A stretch of 64,000 bases of DNA from Paracoccus alkenifer (GCF_900108405.1 NZ_FNXG01000001.1:186001-250000); one strand, 5' to 3'; counted from the first letter of the stretch, positions 35,995 through 45,666 are shown. The notes: generated from the letters alone by a model not told the origin. Program-made: numbers and translations.

Positions 35995-37401
35995 TTACTC
36001 CAGCGCCGATTGCAGCCGCAGCTCCGCGATGCGCATCACCTGGCGTTCGGCCTCGGCGCGCTCGGCGCTGCTGTCGTTTTCCAGCCGCCGCGCCATCGCC
36101 GCCATGATCCCCGGCTTGTCGTGGTCGCGCACCGCGATGATAAAGGGAAAACCGTGGCGCGCGACGTAAGCCGCGTTCAGGCGGGTGAACTCGGCGCGCT
36201 CGGCGTCGGTCAGCGCGTCCAGCCCGGCGCTGGCCTGTTCGGCGGTCGAATCCGCGGTCAGGCGCTTTGCCGCCGCCAGCTTGCCGGCAAGGTCGGGGTG
36301 GGCGCGCAGCACCGCCAGCCGCTCATCATCGCCGGCGGCGCGGAACACCTGCGCCATGGCGCAGGCCAGCCCCGCGGCGCTGTCATGGGCGGCGCCCAGC
36401 TCGCCATCCCAGCAGCGTTCCGCGACCCAGGGGGAGTGTTCATAGATGCCGCCGAAACGGTCCACGAAAGCAGTGCGGTCCAATGCCGAAGGGCGCTCGG
36501 CCGCGCGATACGGATGCTCGGCGGCCCAGTGGCGCGCGATGTCCAGACGCGTGGCGAACCACACGCCCTCATGCGCGCGGACGTGGCCAAGGAACCGCCG
36601 CAGCGCCTCGGCCCGGCCCGGGCGACCCGCCAGCCGGCAATGCAGCCCGATCGACAGCATTCGCGCCCGGCCCTCGCCCCCTTCGCGCCACAGGCAGTCG
36701 AAGCTGTCGCGCAGATAGGTAAAGAAATCCTCGCCCGTGCCGAAGCCGCCGTTGGCAAAGCGCATGTCGTTGGCGTCCAGCGTATAGGGCACGATCAGCT
36801 GCGGGCGGCCATCATGAAGATGCCAGAACGGCAGCTCGTCGGCGTAGCTGTCGGCAAGATATTCAAACCCGCCCTCTTCGCAGCCCAGCGCCACCGTGTT
36901 CATGGACGCGCGGCCTTGATAGAACCCCAGCGGGCGGGCGCCGGTGACCTGCGCGTGCAGGGCGACGGCGCGGGCGATGTGCTCGGCCTCGACCTCGCGC
37001 GGGACGTCCTTGTAGTCGATCCATTTCAGCCCGTGGGTGGCCATTTCCCAGCCGGCATCCACCATGGCGCTTGTCTGTTCGGGGCTGCGCGCCAATGCGG
37101 TCGCGACCCCGTAGCAGGTGACCGGCAGGCCCGACAGCAGCCGGTGAAGCCGCCAGAACCCGGCCCGCGCGCCGTAATCATAGATGGTTTCCATGTTCCA
37201 GTGCCGCTGCCCGGGCCAGGGCTGGGCGCCGGTGATTTCCGACAGGAACGCCTCGGACGCCGCATCGCCGTGCTCGATCGAGTTCTCGCCGCCCTCTTCG
37301 TAGTTGACGACGATCTGCACCGCGATACGCGCGCCCCCGGGCCAGCGCGGATCGGGCGGGTTTTCCCCGTAGCCTCGCATGTCGCGGCTATAGCGCATCA
37401 T
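35995..37401 (-). CDS. fused allantoinase PuuE and OHCU decarboxylase UraD
   Basis: A 468-residue two-domain protein. Residues about 1-300 are a cofactor-type polysaccharide-deacetylase-fold PuuE allantoinase (VVNYEEGGENSIEHGD, THGLKWIDYKDV). Residues about 305-465 are UraD, the 2-oxo-4-hydroxy-4-carboxy-5-ureidoimidazoline decarboxylase (FGGIYEHSPWVAERCW, LRAHPDLAGKLAAAKRLTAD, NAAYVARHGFPFIIAV). The fusion joins consecutive steps making and opening allantoin. GGAGG precedes the ATG. The upstream urate oxidase and HIU hydrolase are not in this window. Confidence 0.92.
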   Translation of the reverse strand: MMRYSRDMRGYGENPPDPRWPGGARIAVQIVVNYEEGGENSIEHGDAASEAFLSEITGAQPWPGQRHWNMETIYDYGARAGFWRLHRLLSGLPVTCYGVATALARSPEQTSAMVDAGWEMATHGLKWIDYKDVPREVEAEHIARAVALHAQVTGARPLGFYQGRASMNTVALGCEEGGFEYLADSYADELPFWHLHDGRPQLIVPYTLDANDMRFANGGFGTGEDFFTYLRDSFDCLWREGGEGRARMLSIGLHCRLAGRPGRAEALRRFLGHVRAHEGVWFATRLDIARHWAAEHPYRAAERPSALDRTAFVDRFGGIYEHSPWVAERCWDGELGAAHDSAAGLACAMAQVFRAAGDDERLAVLRAHPDLAGKLAAAKRLTADSTAEQASAGLDALTDAERAEFTRLNAAYVARHGFPFIIAVRDHDKPGIMAAMARRLENDSSAERAEAERQVMRIAELRLQSALE

Positions 37402-37497
37402 CGGCGGTTCCTCCTTGGTCCTGCGGCGTGCAGGGTCATGCGCGCAGCCCGGCTTGTCCAGAGGCCGGGCGGCGGATTTCCGGCAGGCGGCAAGCGC

Positions 37498-38721
37498 TCA
37501 GACGCGGACCAGTTCGCGCTCTTTGGGCAGAAATGCGGTCAGCAGCCCCAGCGCCGGCAGCACCGAGCAGATCAGGAACACAAAGCGGATCCCCTGCGCA
37601 TCGGCCACCTGCCCCAGCACCGCCGCGGCGATGCCCCCCATGCCAAAGGCAAAGCCAAAGAACAGCCCCGCAATCAGCCCGGTGCGGCCCGGCACCAGTT
37701 CCTGCGCGAACACCACGATCGCCGGCGCGGCCGAGGCCATGATGCCCCCCACCAGCACCGTCAGCACCGCCGTCGCCGCCAGCCCGACATGCGGCATCAG
37801 CAGCGAAAACGGCAGCACGCCGAGGATCGAGAACCAGATCACCCGCCGCGTGCCGACGCGGTCGCCGGCGATGCCGCCCAGCATCACGCCGGCGGCGGCG
37901 CCGAACAGCAGCAGGAACAGCATGATCTGGGCGCCCTGCGCCCCCATCCCGAACTTGTCGATCAGGAAAAACGTGTAATAGCTGGTCAGGCTGGCCATGT
38001 AGAACGCCTTGGTCATCGACAGCACCGCCAGCACGGTGATCGCCATGACGATGCGCCGTTGCGCCAGCGGCGGCCCCTGCATGATGCGCAGGGCACCTGC
38101 CTTGCGGCGGCCTTCGGCCCAGCGGCCCACCTGCCACAGCACGCCCGCACCGCCCAGTGCGATCAGCCCCAGCCAGCCCAGCACCGGCCGCCCCAGCGGC
38201 ACCACCAGGAACGCCGCCAGTAGTGGCCCCAGCGCCTGCCCGCCGTTGCCGCCCAGCTGGAACAGCGACTGCGCGGTGCCGAAACGCCCGCCCGAGGCGG
38301 TGCGCGCCACCCGCGAGCTTTCGGGGTGAAAGATCGACGAGCCCAGCCCGATCAGCATCGCCCCCGTCAGCAGCATCGCATAGCTGCCCGCCTGCGCCAG
38401 CGTCAGCACGCCGACAAAGCTGCACAGCATCCCCACCGCCAGCGACCGCGGCATCGGGTGGCGGTCGGTGACCATCCCCACCACCGGCTGCAACAGCGAC
38501 GCCGTGACCTGAAAGGCGAAAGTCATCAGCCCGATCTGCGCATAGCTCAGCGAAAATTCGTCCTTGAGCAGCGGATAGATCGCCGACAGCAGCGATTGCA
38601 GGATGTCGTTGACCATGTGGCACAGGCTGATCGCGATCAGCACCGGCCAGGCGGTGCGCGCGGCCGAGGCGGGCGCGACATGAGAGGGCGCGGCGCTGGT
38701 CGAAAGATTGCCGGTTGTCAT
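37498..38721 (-). CDS. MFS transporter, fosmidomycin-resistance (Fsr) type
   Basis: A 407-residue transporter with about 12 membrane helices. The Fsr-like signature is HMVNDILQSLLSAIYPLLKD near the N-terminus, with VVGMVTDRHPMPRSL between helices 2 and 3 and GSSIFHPESSRVAR. Members export fosmidomycin or are of unknown substrate. It is 96 bases upstream of the PuuE-UraD gene on the same strand and diverges from a GntR regulator, so here it might carry purine-derived ureides. That is inference from location. The start has AGAGGGG 6 bases upstream. Confidence 0.85.
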   Translation of the reverse strand: MTTGNLSTSAAPSHVAPASAARTAWPVLIAISLCHMVNDILQSLLSAIYPLLKDEFSLSYAQIGLMTFAFQVTASLLQPVVGMVTDRHPMPRSLAVGMLCSFVGVLTLAQAGSYAMLLTGAMLIGLGSSIFHPESSRVARTASGGRFGTAQSLFQLGGNGGQALGPLLAAFLVVPLGRPVLGWLGLIALGGAGVLWQVGRWAEGRRKAGALRIMQGPPLAQRRIVMAITVLAVLSMTKAFYMASLTSYYTFFLIDKFGMGAQGAQIMLFLLLFGAAAGVMLGGIAGDRVGTRRVIWFSILGVLPFSLLMPHVGLAATAVLTVLVGGIMASAAPAIVVFAQELVPGRTGLIAGLFFGFAFGMGGIAAAVLGQVADAQGIRFVFLICSVLPALGLLTAFLPKERELVRV

Positions 38722-38988
38722 GCTGCCCCTCTTGTCGCGTCCTGATCGGCCGGGAAACAATTCCGGCCCGGTTGCCTGCGCCGACTCACCCCCGGCGCGG
38801 AAAAGGTAATTTCCCGCGACAACAGGACGCAGCCGCACACCCAAGTCAACCCGGCAGACGCAGGGCCGGAATTCGCCCCTGGCGAGAGCCGGCGGCCGGA
38901 TGTTCCACGACCTGCAAACCAGTCCTTATTGTCATGTTCCGATTGAATGGCCGGCGCTCTATGCTCGTCGCGCAAGGATCGGAGCAGC

Positions 38989-39780
38989 ATGTCGAATTTA
39001 ACTGGGCCGGCGGAAACGGCGACGGGGCGGGCAAGAACCGGCCGCTCTGTCGTCACCTGGGCGGGTATCCGCAGCGTGATCATGGACCGGATCAGCAACG
39101 GAACCTATCCTCCGGGATCGCTGATACCAACCGAACAACAATTCGCCGCCGAATTCGGCAGCGCCCGCGCGACGGTCAACCGCGCGTTGACCTCGCTTGC
39201 CGAACGCGGGGTCGTGGAACGGCGGCGCCGGGTCGGCACAAGGGTGGTGCTGGGGCTTGAGCCGCCGCCCGGCCGGGTCAGCCTGCCGGTGATCCGCGAC
39301 ATGGTCGAGGAACGGGGCTGGCGCTTTGGCTTCAGCTATCTTGGCCCGGTGGATCATCCCGCGGGCGGCGAGCCGGCCGAGCGGCTGTTTCGCAGCGATC
39401 CCGGCGATCTGCGCAAATTCGGCACGCTGTTTTACTGCGACGACCGGCTGTTCGGCGCCGAGCGGCACTGGATCGACACGGCGGCGCTGCCGCAGCTGAC
39501 CGACACCCTGCTGCGGACCGTCACCGCGAATGAGTGGCTGGCCCACAACGCGCCCCTGACCCAGGTCGAGCGGATCGTGCAGGCCCGCAGCGCGGGCGCG
39601 GTGGGGGTCTCGCGGATGCTGCGCTGCCCGGCCGACGCGCCGCTGCTGGTCTATGAAACCACGCTGTGGATGGGCGCGCGCCCGGTCAGCTGGGCGCAGT
39701 TCAGCCTGTCGCCCGAGATCCGGATGGACGTGTCGGACTGTGAATGCGGCGCGCCCCTGATCGCGCCTCCGCAACGCTAG
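38989..39780 (+). CDS. GntR/HutC-family transcriptional regulator
   Basis: A 263-residue regulator. The N-terminal winged helix (YPPGSLIPTEQQFAAEFGSA, then RATVNRALTSLAERGVVERR) is GntR type; residues about 100-255 form the UTRA ligand-binding domain (PLLVYETTLWMGARPVSW). It diverges from the MFS gene across 267 bases that hold the likely operators. It may control the ureide genes, its effector unknown. The start has a GGAGC box. Confidence 0.85.
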   Translation: MSNLTGPAETATGRARTGRSVVTWAGIRSVIMDRISNGTYPPGSLIPTEQQFAAEFGSARATVNRALTSLAERGVVERRRRVGTRVVLGLEPPPGRVSLPVIRDMVEERGWRFGFSYLGPVDHPAGGEPAERLFRSDPGDLRKFGTLFYCDDRLFGAERHWIDTAALPQLTDTLLRTVTANEWLAHNAPLTQVERIVQARSAGAVGVSRMLRCPADAPLLVYETTLWMGARPVSWAQFSLSPEIRMDVSDCECGAPLIAPPQR

Positions 39781-40590
39781 TCAGGCTTTCCGCAGCGCGC
39801 GGAAATCGGTGGCGCGCTTGCCCAGAAAGGCGGCGATGCCCTCGGCCGCCTCGGCCGAGCCAAGCGCGGCGGCCATCGGCGCCACCTCGGCCGCCAGCTG
39901 GCCCCGCATCAACTCGCGCCGCGCGCCGGTCAGCAGCGCCTTGATCGCGGCCTGCGCCTGCGCGGGGCCGCAGGCCAGCCGCGCGGCCAGCGCCTCGGCC
40001 TCGGCCAGGGCGCGGCCCGGCTCGGTCACGGTATTGACCGCGCCCAGATCATGCAGGCGCGCGGCGCTGACCGCGCGGCCCAGCAGGCACATCTCGGCCG
40101 CAAGCGCGGGCGGCAGCGCGGCCGACAGGCTGCCGGTCAGCCCCCCGTCCGGCACCAGCCCCGCATTGACGTATGAGGCCGCGAACTGCGCGTCGCGCGC
40201 CGCCACCACCATGTCGCAGGCCAGCGCCAGCGACAGCCCCGCCCCCGCCGCGCCGCCCTCGACCGCCGCGATCACCGGGCGCGGGCAGTCGAGGATCGCC
40301 GCGATCAGCCCTTGCAGCTCTTGAATGGCGGCGCGGCGTCCCGGCTCGTCCATGGTCTGCGCGGCGATCAGCACGTTCAGATCGCCGCCGGCGCAGAAAA
40401 ACCCGCCGCTTTCATCCTCGGCGCCGGTCACCACCACCGCGCCGATCCGCGGCTCGGCCGCGGCCTGCGCAAGCGCGCGCAGCAACCCGGCCTGAAACCC
40501 CGAAGTCAGCGCGTTGCGGCGGCGCGGATTGTCGTTGACCACGACCAGATGCGTGTCCCGGTCGATGATCCTGCATGTCTCGGACGGCAT
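39781..40590 (-). CDS. enoyl-CoA hydratase/isomerase family protein
   Basis: A 269-residue crotonase-fold protein. The oxyanion-hole motif is FFCAGGDLNVL and the second conserved block is EGGAAGAGLSLALACDMVVA. At the usual catalytic Glu site (PEGG) it reads VPDGGLTGSL, with Asp instead of Glu, so the reaction may not be simple hydration. It converges head to tail with the GntR gene with no gap. The substrate is unknown. Confidence 0.85.
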   Translation of the reverse strand: MPSETCRIIDRDTHLVVVNDNPRRRNALTSGFQAGLLRALAQAAAEPRIGAVVVTGAEDESGGFFCAGGDLNVLIAAQTMDEPGRRAAIQELQGLIAAILDCPRPVIAAVEGGAAGAGLSLALACDMVVAARDAQFAASYVNAGLVPDGGLTGSLSAALPPALAAEMCLLGRAVSAARLHDLGAVNTVTEPGRALAEAEALAARLACGPAQAQAAIKALLTGARRELMRGQLAAEVAPMAAALGSAEAAEGIAAFLGKRATDFRALRKA

Positions 40591-40773
40591 GGGGTTTTCC
40601 TTTCTTGCGGTGCCTTGTGCAGCAAGCCAGCACGGCCTCCGCCCGGCAAGCCCGTTGACGCAAGGTCACGTTTTGCCTGCGGCCAGATAAAACATTCTTG
40701 AATCGCCGGGGATTGGCAGGCGGCGCCGGTCCTGCGAGTGGTAGCTTCGCGTTACCAGAAGGAACCCGACCGT

Positions 40774-42147
40774 ATGCGCCGCCCGTTTTCCGCGCTTGCC
40801 GCCGCGCTGATGCTTGCCCCCGCCCTGCCCGCTGCCCTGCCCGCCGCCCTGACTCTGGCCGCAACATCCGCCCTGCCGGCCGCGGCGCAGGATGCCCGGG
40901 TTCACATGACCCTCGCCGATATCGAGGCCGCCAGCTATTCCGGCGCGGGCGACCTGCCGGCGGGCCAGTCGGCGCTGACGGCCAAGCTGCAAATCCTGCT
41001 GGACCGGGCGGGAATTTCTCCCGGCGTGGTGGACGGGTTCCGCGGCGGGATGAGCGCCAGCGCCATCCGCGCGTTCCAGCGGATGCACGGCCTGCCCCAG
41101 GACGGGCGGCTGAACCCGCATGTCTGGGCGCTGCTGGAACAGCACGCAGGCGCGCCGCTGACCGGCAGCTACACCATCACCGCGCAGGACGCGCAGGGGC
41201 TGGTGGACGCGATCCCCGCCGACTACGCCGAAAAGGCGCAGATGGATTCGATGGGCTATACCTCGGTCCAGGAACGGCTGGCCGAGCGTTTTCACATGGA
41301 CGAGCGGTTTCTGGCGCAGCTGAACCCCGGCGCGGGTTTCGTCCCCGGCGAGGTCATCAACGTCACCATGCCCGGCAAGCCGATCCGCACCAAGGTGCTG
41401 CGCATCATCGTGGACAAGACCGGCGGCCGGGTCGCGGCCTATGACGCGACGGGTCGGCTGGTGGCCGATTACCCGGCGACCGTCGGGTCCAGCGCGACGC
41501 CTTCGCCCCATGGTTCGCATCTGGTGCAGGCGGCGGTGATCGACCCGGATTATACCTACAACCCCAACGTCAATTTCAAGCAGGGCGACAACGACAAGGT
41601 GCTGCGGATTCCGCCGGGGCCGAACGGGCCGGTGGGGAATGTGTGGATCGACCTGAGCAAGCCGACCTATGGGATCCACGGAACCGCGACACCCTCGCGG
41701 CTGTTCGTGAACCAGAGCAACGGCTGCGTGCGGTTGACCAACTGGGATGCGCAGGAACTGGCGGGGATGGTGGTGTCGGGGCAGACGATCGTCGATTTTC
41801 TGGACCCCGGCGTCAGCATGGCCGAGGTGACCAACCCGGTCGAGCCGACACCGCTGCCCGACACGGTGGCGGTGCCGCAGCCCCCGGGGCCGCAATCCAC
41901 GGCGCTGCCTTCGGAGCCGGCCCCGACGCTGCCCCCGACGCTGCCCGCTGCGGGCGGGGCCGAGGCCGCGCTGACCCAAGCCGCGATCTCGCCCGCGCGA
42001 CCGGTGGCGCGCGGGCTGCGGGGCGCGCCGCAAGGCACGGACCCGCTGGCGGCGGCGCTGAACGAGGCGACCCAGGGGGCGGTGCAGACTGTTCCTTCGA
42101 CCACCCTGCCCGCTATGCCACCCGCCACGCCGCCGGTCGCGAACTGA
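40774..42147 (+). CDS. L,D-transpeptidase (YkuD) with peptidoglycan-binding domain
   Basis: A 457-residue exported protein. A signal peptide (about 1-38) precedes a peptidoglycan-binding-1 domain (about 60-115; SASAIRAFQRMHGLPQDGRL). A LysM-like segment follows (ERLAERFHMDERFLAQLNPG). The YkuD domain has the catalytic HG ... SNGCVRLTNWD with Cys near 310. A proline/threonine-rich tail extends from about 345. It cross-links peptidoglycan 3-3 or attaches proteins. It overlaps the next gene by TGATG. Confidence 0.9.
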   Translation: MRRPFSALAAALMLAPALPAALPAALTLAATSALPAAAQDARVHMTLADIEAASYSGAGDLPAGQSALTAKLQILLDRAGISPGVVDGFRGGMSASAIRAFQRMHGLPQDGRLNPHVWALLEQHAGAPLTGSYTITAQDAQGLVDAIPADYAEKAQMDSMGYTSVQERLAERFHMDERFLAQLNPGAGFVPGEVINVTMPGKPIRTKVLRIIVDKTGGRVAAYDATGRLVADYPATVGSSATPSPHGSHLVQAAVIDPDYTYNPNVNFKQGDNDKVLRIPPGPNGPVGNVWIDLSKPTYGIHGTATPSRLFVNQSNGCVRLTNWDAQELAGMVVSGQTIVDFLDPGVSMAEVTNPVEPTPLPDTVAVPQPPGPQSTALPSEPAPTLPPTLPAAGGAEAALTQAAISPARPVARGLRGAPQGTDPLAAALNEATQGAVQTVPSTTLPAMPPATPPVAN

Positions 42148-43316
42148 TGGGCGGGCGGGATACGCGCATGGGGCGGCACCCCGCTGTCGGCGCGCGCGTC
42201 CCGCCGCTTTGTCTGGGCCTGAGCCTTGCGCTGGCGCTGGCGTTCCCCGTGCCGCTGCTGTCCCAGCCGGTGCTGCGCCCGCCCCCGACAGGCTCGCAAC
42301 CGCCTGTGGCCGGGGCTGTGGCGGGCGGGGCTGCCGAAGCCCCCGCACCTGCGCCCGCATCTCGGGCAATCGCCCAGCTTCCACCGCCGCCAAGGCCCGC
42401 GGCCGCCCCGGAGCCCGCGTCCGGGTCGCCGCCCGGCAGCGGCCGCCCCGAACGCAAGCCCGAGACCCCGGCATCTGCCCCCGCCGTTGCGAAAGGGGGC
42501 GACGACGCCGCCCCGGACGCACCCGCCGCCCCCACCCCGGCCCCCAAAGACGCCGCAACCGGCAAGCCCGCGACTGATTCCGATGCCGCGGATCGCCCGC
42601 AAGGCGGGGCGGCCAAGGGCATCGCCTCCGAACCCGCTCCCGCCTCCACCCACGATCCCGGCGCTGCTGCACCAGATGCCGCGCATCCGCCGCAAGACGC
42701 CGCCGACCCTGCCATGAGCGCCGCGCCGCTGTATCAGGGCCTGCGGGAAAGCAGGGTCGACCATGCGCTCTGCCGGGTGGGGCTGCGGTTTCTGGGGGTC
42801 GAGGCGACCGCCGCGCCCGCCGTCACCGACCCCGACGACCGCGATTGCGGCATCGCCCGCCCGGTCGAGGTCCGCGCGATCCAGCCGGGGCTGGTGCTGG
42901 AAAGCCCGGCGCTGATGCGCTGCGAAACGGCGCGCCAGCTGGCGCTGTGGATGCGCGACACGGTGATCCCGGCGGCGCGATGGCTTGAGGGCAGCCCGCG
43001 GATCAGCTCGGTGGCGCTGGGCACCTCTTATGCCTGCCGCGGCGTGGTGGGCGGGGCCTCGACGGCCAGGCTGTCCGAACATGCGCTGGGCAACGCGGTC
43101 GACATCGCCGGTTTCGGCCTTGCCGACGGCCGGCGGCTAAGCATCGCCCCGCGCGGCGACAGCGGCACCATCGAAATGGCGTTCCAGAACGCGGTGCAGG
43201 CCGGCGCGTGCCTGTATTTCACCACCGTGCTGGGGCCGGGCAGCAACGAGGCCCACGACGACCACCTGCATCTGGACATCAAGGCGCGCAGGAACGACTT
43301 TCGCCTGTGTCAATAA
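42147..43316 (+). CDS. extensin-like family protein
   Basis: A 389-residue exported protein. A signal sequence (about 15-40) is followed by about 140 residues of Ala/Pro-rich linker, then the extensin-like C-terminal domain (about 195-385) with paired Cys residues (CRVGLRFLGVE, DCGIARPVEVRAI, LSEHALGNAVDIAGF) and the metal-binding AHDDHLHLDIKARR. This last part resembles D-Ala-D-Ala carboxypeptidase-like enzymes (HxH/D). Coupling to the L,D-transpeptidase supports a cell-wall role. Confidence 0.88.
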   Translation: MGGRDTRMGRHPAVGARVPPLCLGLSLALALAFPVPLLSQPVLRPPPTGSQPPVAGAVAGGAAEAPAPAPASRAIAQLPPPPRPAAAPEPASGSPPGSGRPERKPETPASAPAVAKGGDDAAPDAPAAPTPAPKDAATGKPATDSDAADRPQGGAAKGIASEPAPASTHDPGAAAPDAAHPPQDAADPAMSAAPLYQGLRESRVDHALCRVGLRFLGVEATAAPAVTDPDDRDCGIARPVEVRAIQPGLVLESPALMRCETARQLALWMRDTVIPAARWLEGSPRISSVALGTSYACRGVVGGASTARLSEHALGNAVDIAGFGLADGRRLSIAPRGDSGTIEMAFQNAVQAGACLYFTTVLGPGSNEAHDDHLHLDIKARRNDFRLCQ

Positions 43317-43379
43317 GCGGTCACGCCGCTTTGCCGCCCCCTTGCCTTGCCCCCTGCCCCCCTGCCCCCTGCTCCGCAG

Positions 43380-44111
43380 TCAGCGCCGGCGCCGTTCCAG
43401 ATCCAGGTAATCCGCGCTGAAATGCGCCAGCCGCACCAGCTCGGGCCAGTCGAGAATCTCGATCTCGGTCCCCACCCAGCGCAGCAGCTTGCGGTCGCGC
43501 AGGTCGCGGACCGCCCGGTTCACATGGATCGAGGAATACCCCAGCAGGATCGCCAGTTCCCGTTGCAGCAGCGGCAGGGTCAGCCGGTGATCGCTCGCCA
43601 CGCCGACGGCGGCCAGCCGCGTGTAGATCTCGCACACCAGATGCGCGAGATGCGCGGAAGATCGCAGCGTGCTGGCCGCGGCCAGCCACTGGCGATGCAC
43701 CGCCGCGTCGATGGCCGTCGCCATCCACAGCAGCCGCGTCAGATGCGGGTGGTTCTCGGACAGGTCCAGCAGATAGCGGTGATGGACGAACTCGATCCGC
43801 GCCGGGCCAAAGGCCATCAGCCGGTCGTCGACCTCGGCCAGCACGAAATTATGCAAGTCCATGAAGTCGCCCGGCACATACAGCGCCGTGATCACCGGGC
43901 GGGGCACGCGGGCCGGCATGGTGTGCAGCCGCCCCGCCATGCCGTCCAGAACCAGGCAGCTGTGGCTCTTGTCCGGGCCGGGCGCCATGATGGTCTGGCC
44001 GTTCTGGAATTGCAGGGTTTCGGTGGGAATCGCGCGCAAGGCTGCCAGATCCTTGGCGCCCAGCTCGTCGCGGCGTTGCAGGTATCGGATGAAATATTCT
44101 GTCAGTGCCAT
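43380..44111 (-). CDS. Crp/Fnr-family transcriptional regulator
   Basis: A 243-residue regulator with a cNMP-like beta-roll (HSCLVLDGMAGRLHTMPA, TALYVPGDFMDLHNFVL) and a C-terminal helix-turn-helix (TLPLLQRELAILLGYSSIHV then NRAVRDLRDRKLL). No Fnr-type N-terminal cysteines are seen. The start MALTEYF has a GAGGCAGAG box. It converges with the extensin-like gene and is upstream of fliI on the minus strand by 129 bases, a link to motility is possible but not shown. Confidence 0.88.
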   Translation of the reverse strand: MALTEYFIRYLQRRDELGAKDLAALRAIPTETLQFQNGQTIMAPGPDKSHSCLVLDGMAGRLHTMPARVPRPVITALYVPGDFMDLHNFVLAEVDDRLMAFGPARIEFVHHRYLLDLSENHPHLTRLLWMATAIDAAVHRQWLAAASTLRSSAHLAHLVCEIYTRLAAVGVASDHRLTLPLLQRELAILLGYSSIHVNRAVRDLRDRKLLRWVGTEIEILDWPELVRLAHFSADYLDLERRRR

Positions 44112-44240
44112 CTCTGCCTCGGCCGTCCACAGCAACCGATTGAATGTCCACCATTTTACCGAGGCGCAAGCAACGTTCCAGCATATTAACATAAATCAGG
44201 CGAATCTTGCGGATCATGCGCCGCAGCGCCCCCGCCCGCA

Positions 44241-45563
44241 TCATGCCACCCGCGCCGGCTGGGGACGCAGCGAAAGCGCATCGTGCAGCATCGCAAAGCT
44301 TTGCGCCGCGCCGGGCGAACTGCGGGCGACAAACGCGTCCAGCGCCGGATACAGCCGCACGGCCTCGTCCAGCCGGGGATCGCTGCCCGGCGCGTAAAGC
44401 CCGGCCTTGATCATCAATTCCGATTCCGCATAAAGCCCCAGCGCCGCGCGCGCCCGCGCGATCAGCGCGTTTTCAGCCTCGGACGCCGCGGTCGGCAGCG
44501 ACCGCGACACGGACCGCAGCACATCCACCGCCGGGAACCGGCCACGCTCGGCGATGGCGCGGTCCAGCACCACATGCCCGTCCAGCACCCCGCGCAGGAT
44601 GTCGGCCACCGGTTCCTCCATGTCCGAGCCCGCGACCAGCACGCTGAACACGCCGGTGATGTCGCCCACACCCTCGGCCCCCGGCCCCGAGCGTTCGGCC
44701 AGCGCCATGATCGCCTGCGCGGTCGAGGGCGGAAAGCCGCGGTTGCTGGCGGCCTCGCCCGAGGCCAGGGCGATTTCGCGATGCGCCTCGGCAAAGCGGG
44801 TGATGGAATCGGCCAGAAACAGCACGTGGCGGCCGTGGTCGCGGAAATGCTCGGCCACCGCCATCGCCGCCCAGGCGCAGCGCCGCCGCATCAGGGGCGA
44901 CTGGTCCGAGGTCGCCGCCACCACCACCGCCCGGGCCATGCCCTCGGCCCCCAGGGTGGATTCGACGAATTCGCGGACCTCTCGGCCCCGTTCGCCCACC
45001 ATGGCCACCACCACCACATCGGCCGAAAGCCCCCGCGCCAGCGCCCCCAGCAGAGTCGATTTCCCCACGCCCGAACCCGCAAACAGCCCGATCCGCTGCC
45101 CGCGCACGACGGGCAGCAGCGTATCGAACACCGCAAGCCCCGTATCCAGCCGCGCCCCCAGCCGCTTGCGCGTGGTCGCGGGCGGGGGGGCGGCGCGAAA
45201 CCGGCGTCCCTCATGCCCCGAACGCAGCGGGCGCCCGTCCAGAGGCCGGCCCAGGGGGTCCACAATGCGCCCGATCCAGGCGTCGCAGGGCGAGATCGCG
45301 GGGCGGAACAGCAGCTCGACCCGGGCGCCGATCGACAGCCCGTCGGTCGGCCCGTCGGGCAGGATCAGCGCGTGCTCGGGGTCGAGCCCCACCACCTCGC
45401 CGCTGAGCGCGCCGTTCAGGAACCCGACCCGATCCCCGACCGAGGCGAAATGGTTCAAGCCCCCCACCTCGACCACCCCGGCGCGAATCGCCGCGACGCG
45501 GCCGAAATAGCGCCCGATTCGCAGCTTTCTGATGCGCTCGGCGGTCGATTCTATCCTGTTCAT
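44241..45563 (-). CDS. fliI: flagellar export ATPase FliI
   Basis: A 440-residue type III export ATPase. The P-loop is GLFAGSGVGKSTLLGALARG near residue 160, followed by VVVAMVGERGREVREFVE, and the DSITRFAEAHREIALASGE block. It energises export of flagellar subunits. It diverges from flgB over 103 bases. The ATG with GGGA upstream is preferred to one 33 bases earlier, which lacks a site and overlaps the promoter region. Confidence 0.95.
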   Translation of the reverse strand: MNRIESTAERIRKLRIGRYFGRVAAIRAGVVEVGGLNHFASVGDRVGFLNGALSGEVVGLDPEHALILPDGPTDGLSIGARVELLFRPAISPCDAWIGRIVDPLGRPLDGRPLRSGHEGRRFRAAPPPATTRKRLGARLDTGLAVFDTLLPVVRGQRIGLFAGSGVGKSTLLGALARGLSADVVVVAMVGERGREVREFVESTLGAEGMARAVVVAATSDQSPLMRRRCAWAAMAVAEHFRDHGRHVLFLADSITRFAEAHREIALASGEAASNRGFPPSTAQAIMALAERSGPGAEGVGDITGVFSVLVAGSDMEEPVADILRGVLDGHVVLDRAIAERGRFPAVDVLRSVSRSLPTAASEAENALIARARAALGLYAESELMIKAGLYAPGSDPRLDEAVRLYPALDAFVARSSPGAAQSFAMLHDALSLRPQPARVA

Positions 45564-45608
45564 GCGTTTTCCCGTCGATTTCGGCCCGAAAATCATGGGC
45601 GTCGAAAC

Positions 45609-45620
45609 GGTTTATAAACC
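45609..45620. promoter_or_regulatory. 12-base palindrome in the fliI-flgB divergent promoter
   Basis: GGTTTATAAACC, with a related half site GGGTTTATC at 45637. It lies 47 bases before the flgB start and could bind a flagellar regulator. No sigma-54 element was seen. Confidence 0.4.
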
Positions 45621-45666
45621 TATGGGGGTTAAGACCGGGTTTATCGCGGATGAGGAGGACCCTCTT

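Noticed and set aside
35068-38223. 1051-codon plus-strand open frame
   Set aside because: Antisense to the cupin, PuuE-UraD and MFS genes, with the composition of a shadow frame.
45564-45666. Sigma-54 promoter before flgB
   Set aside because: No TGGC-N8-TTGC pattern could be found.
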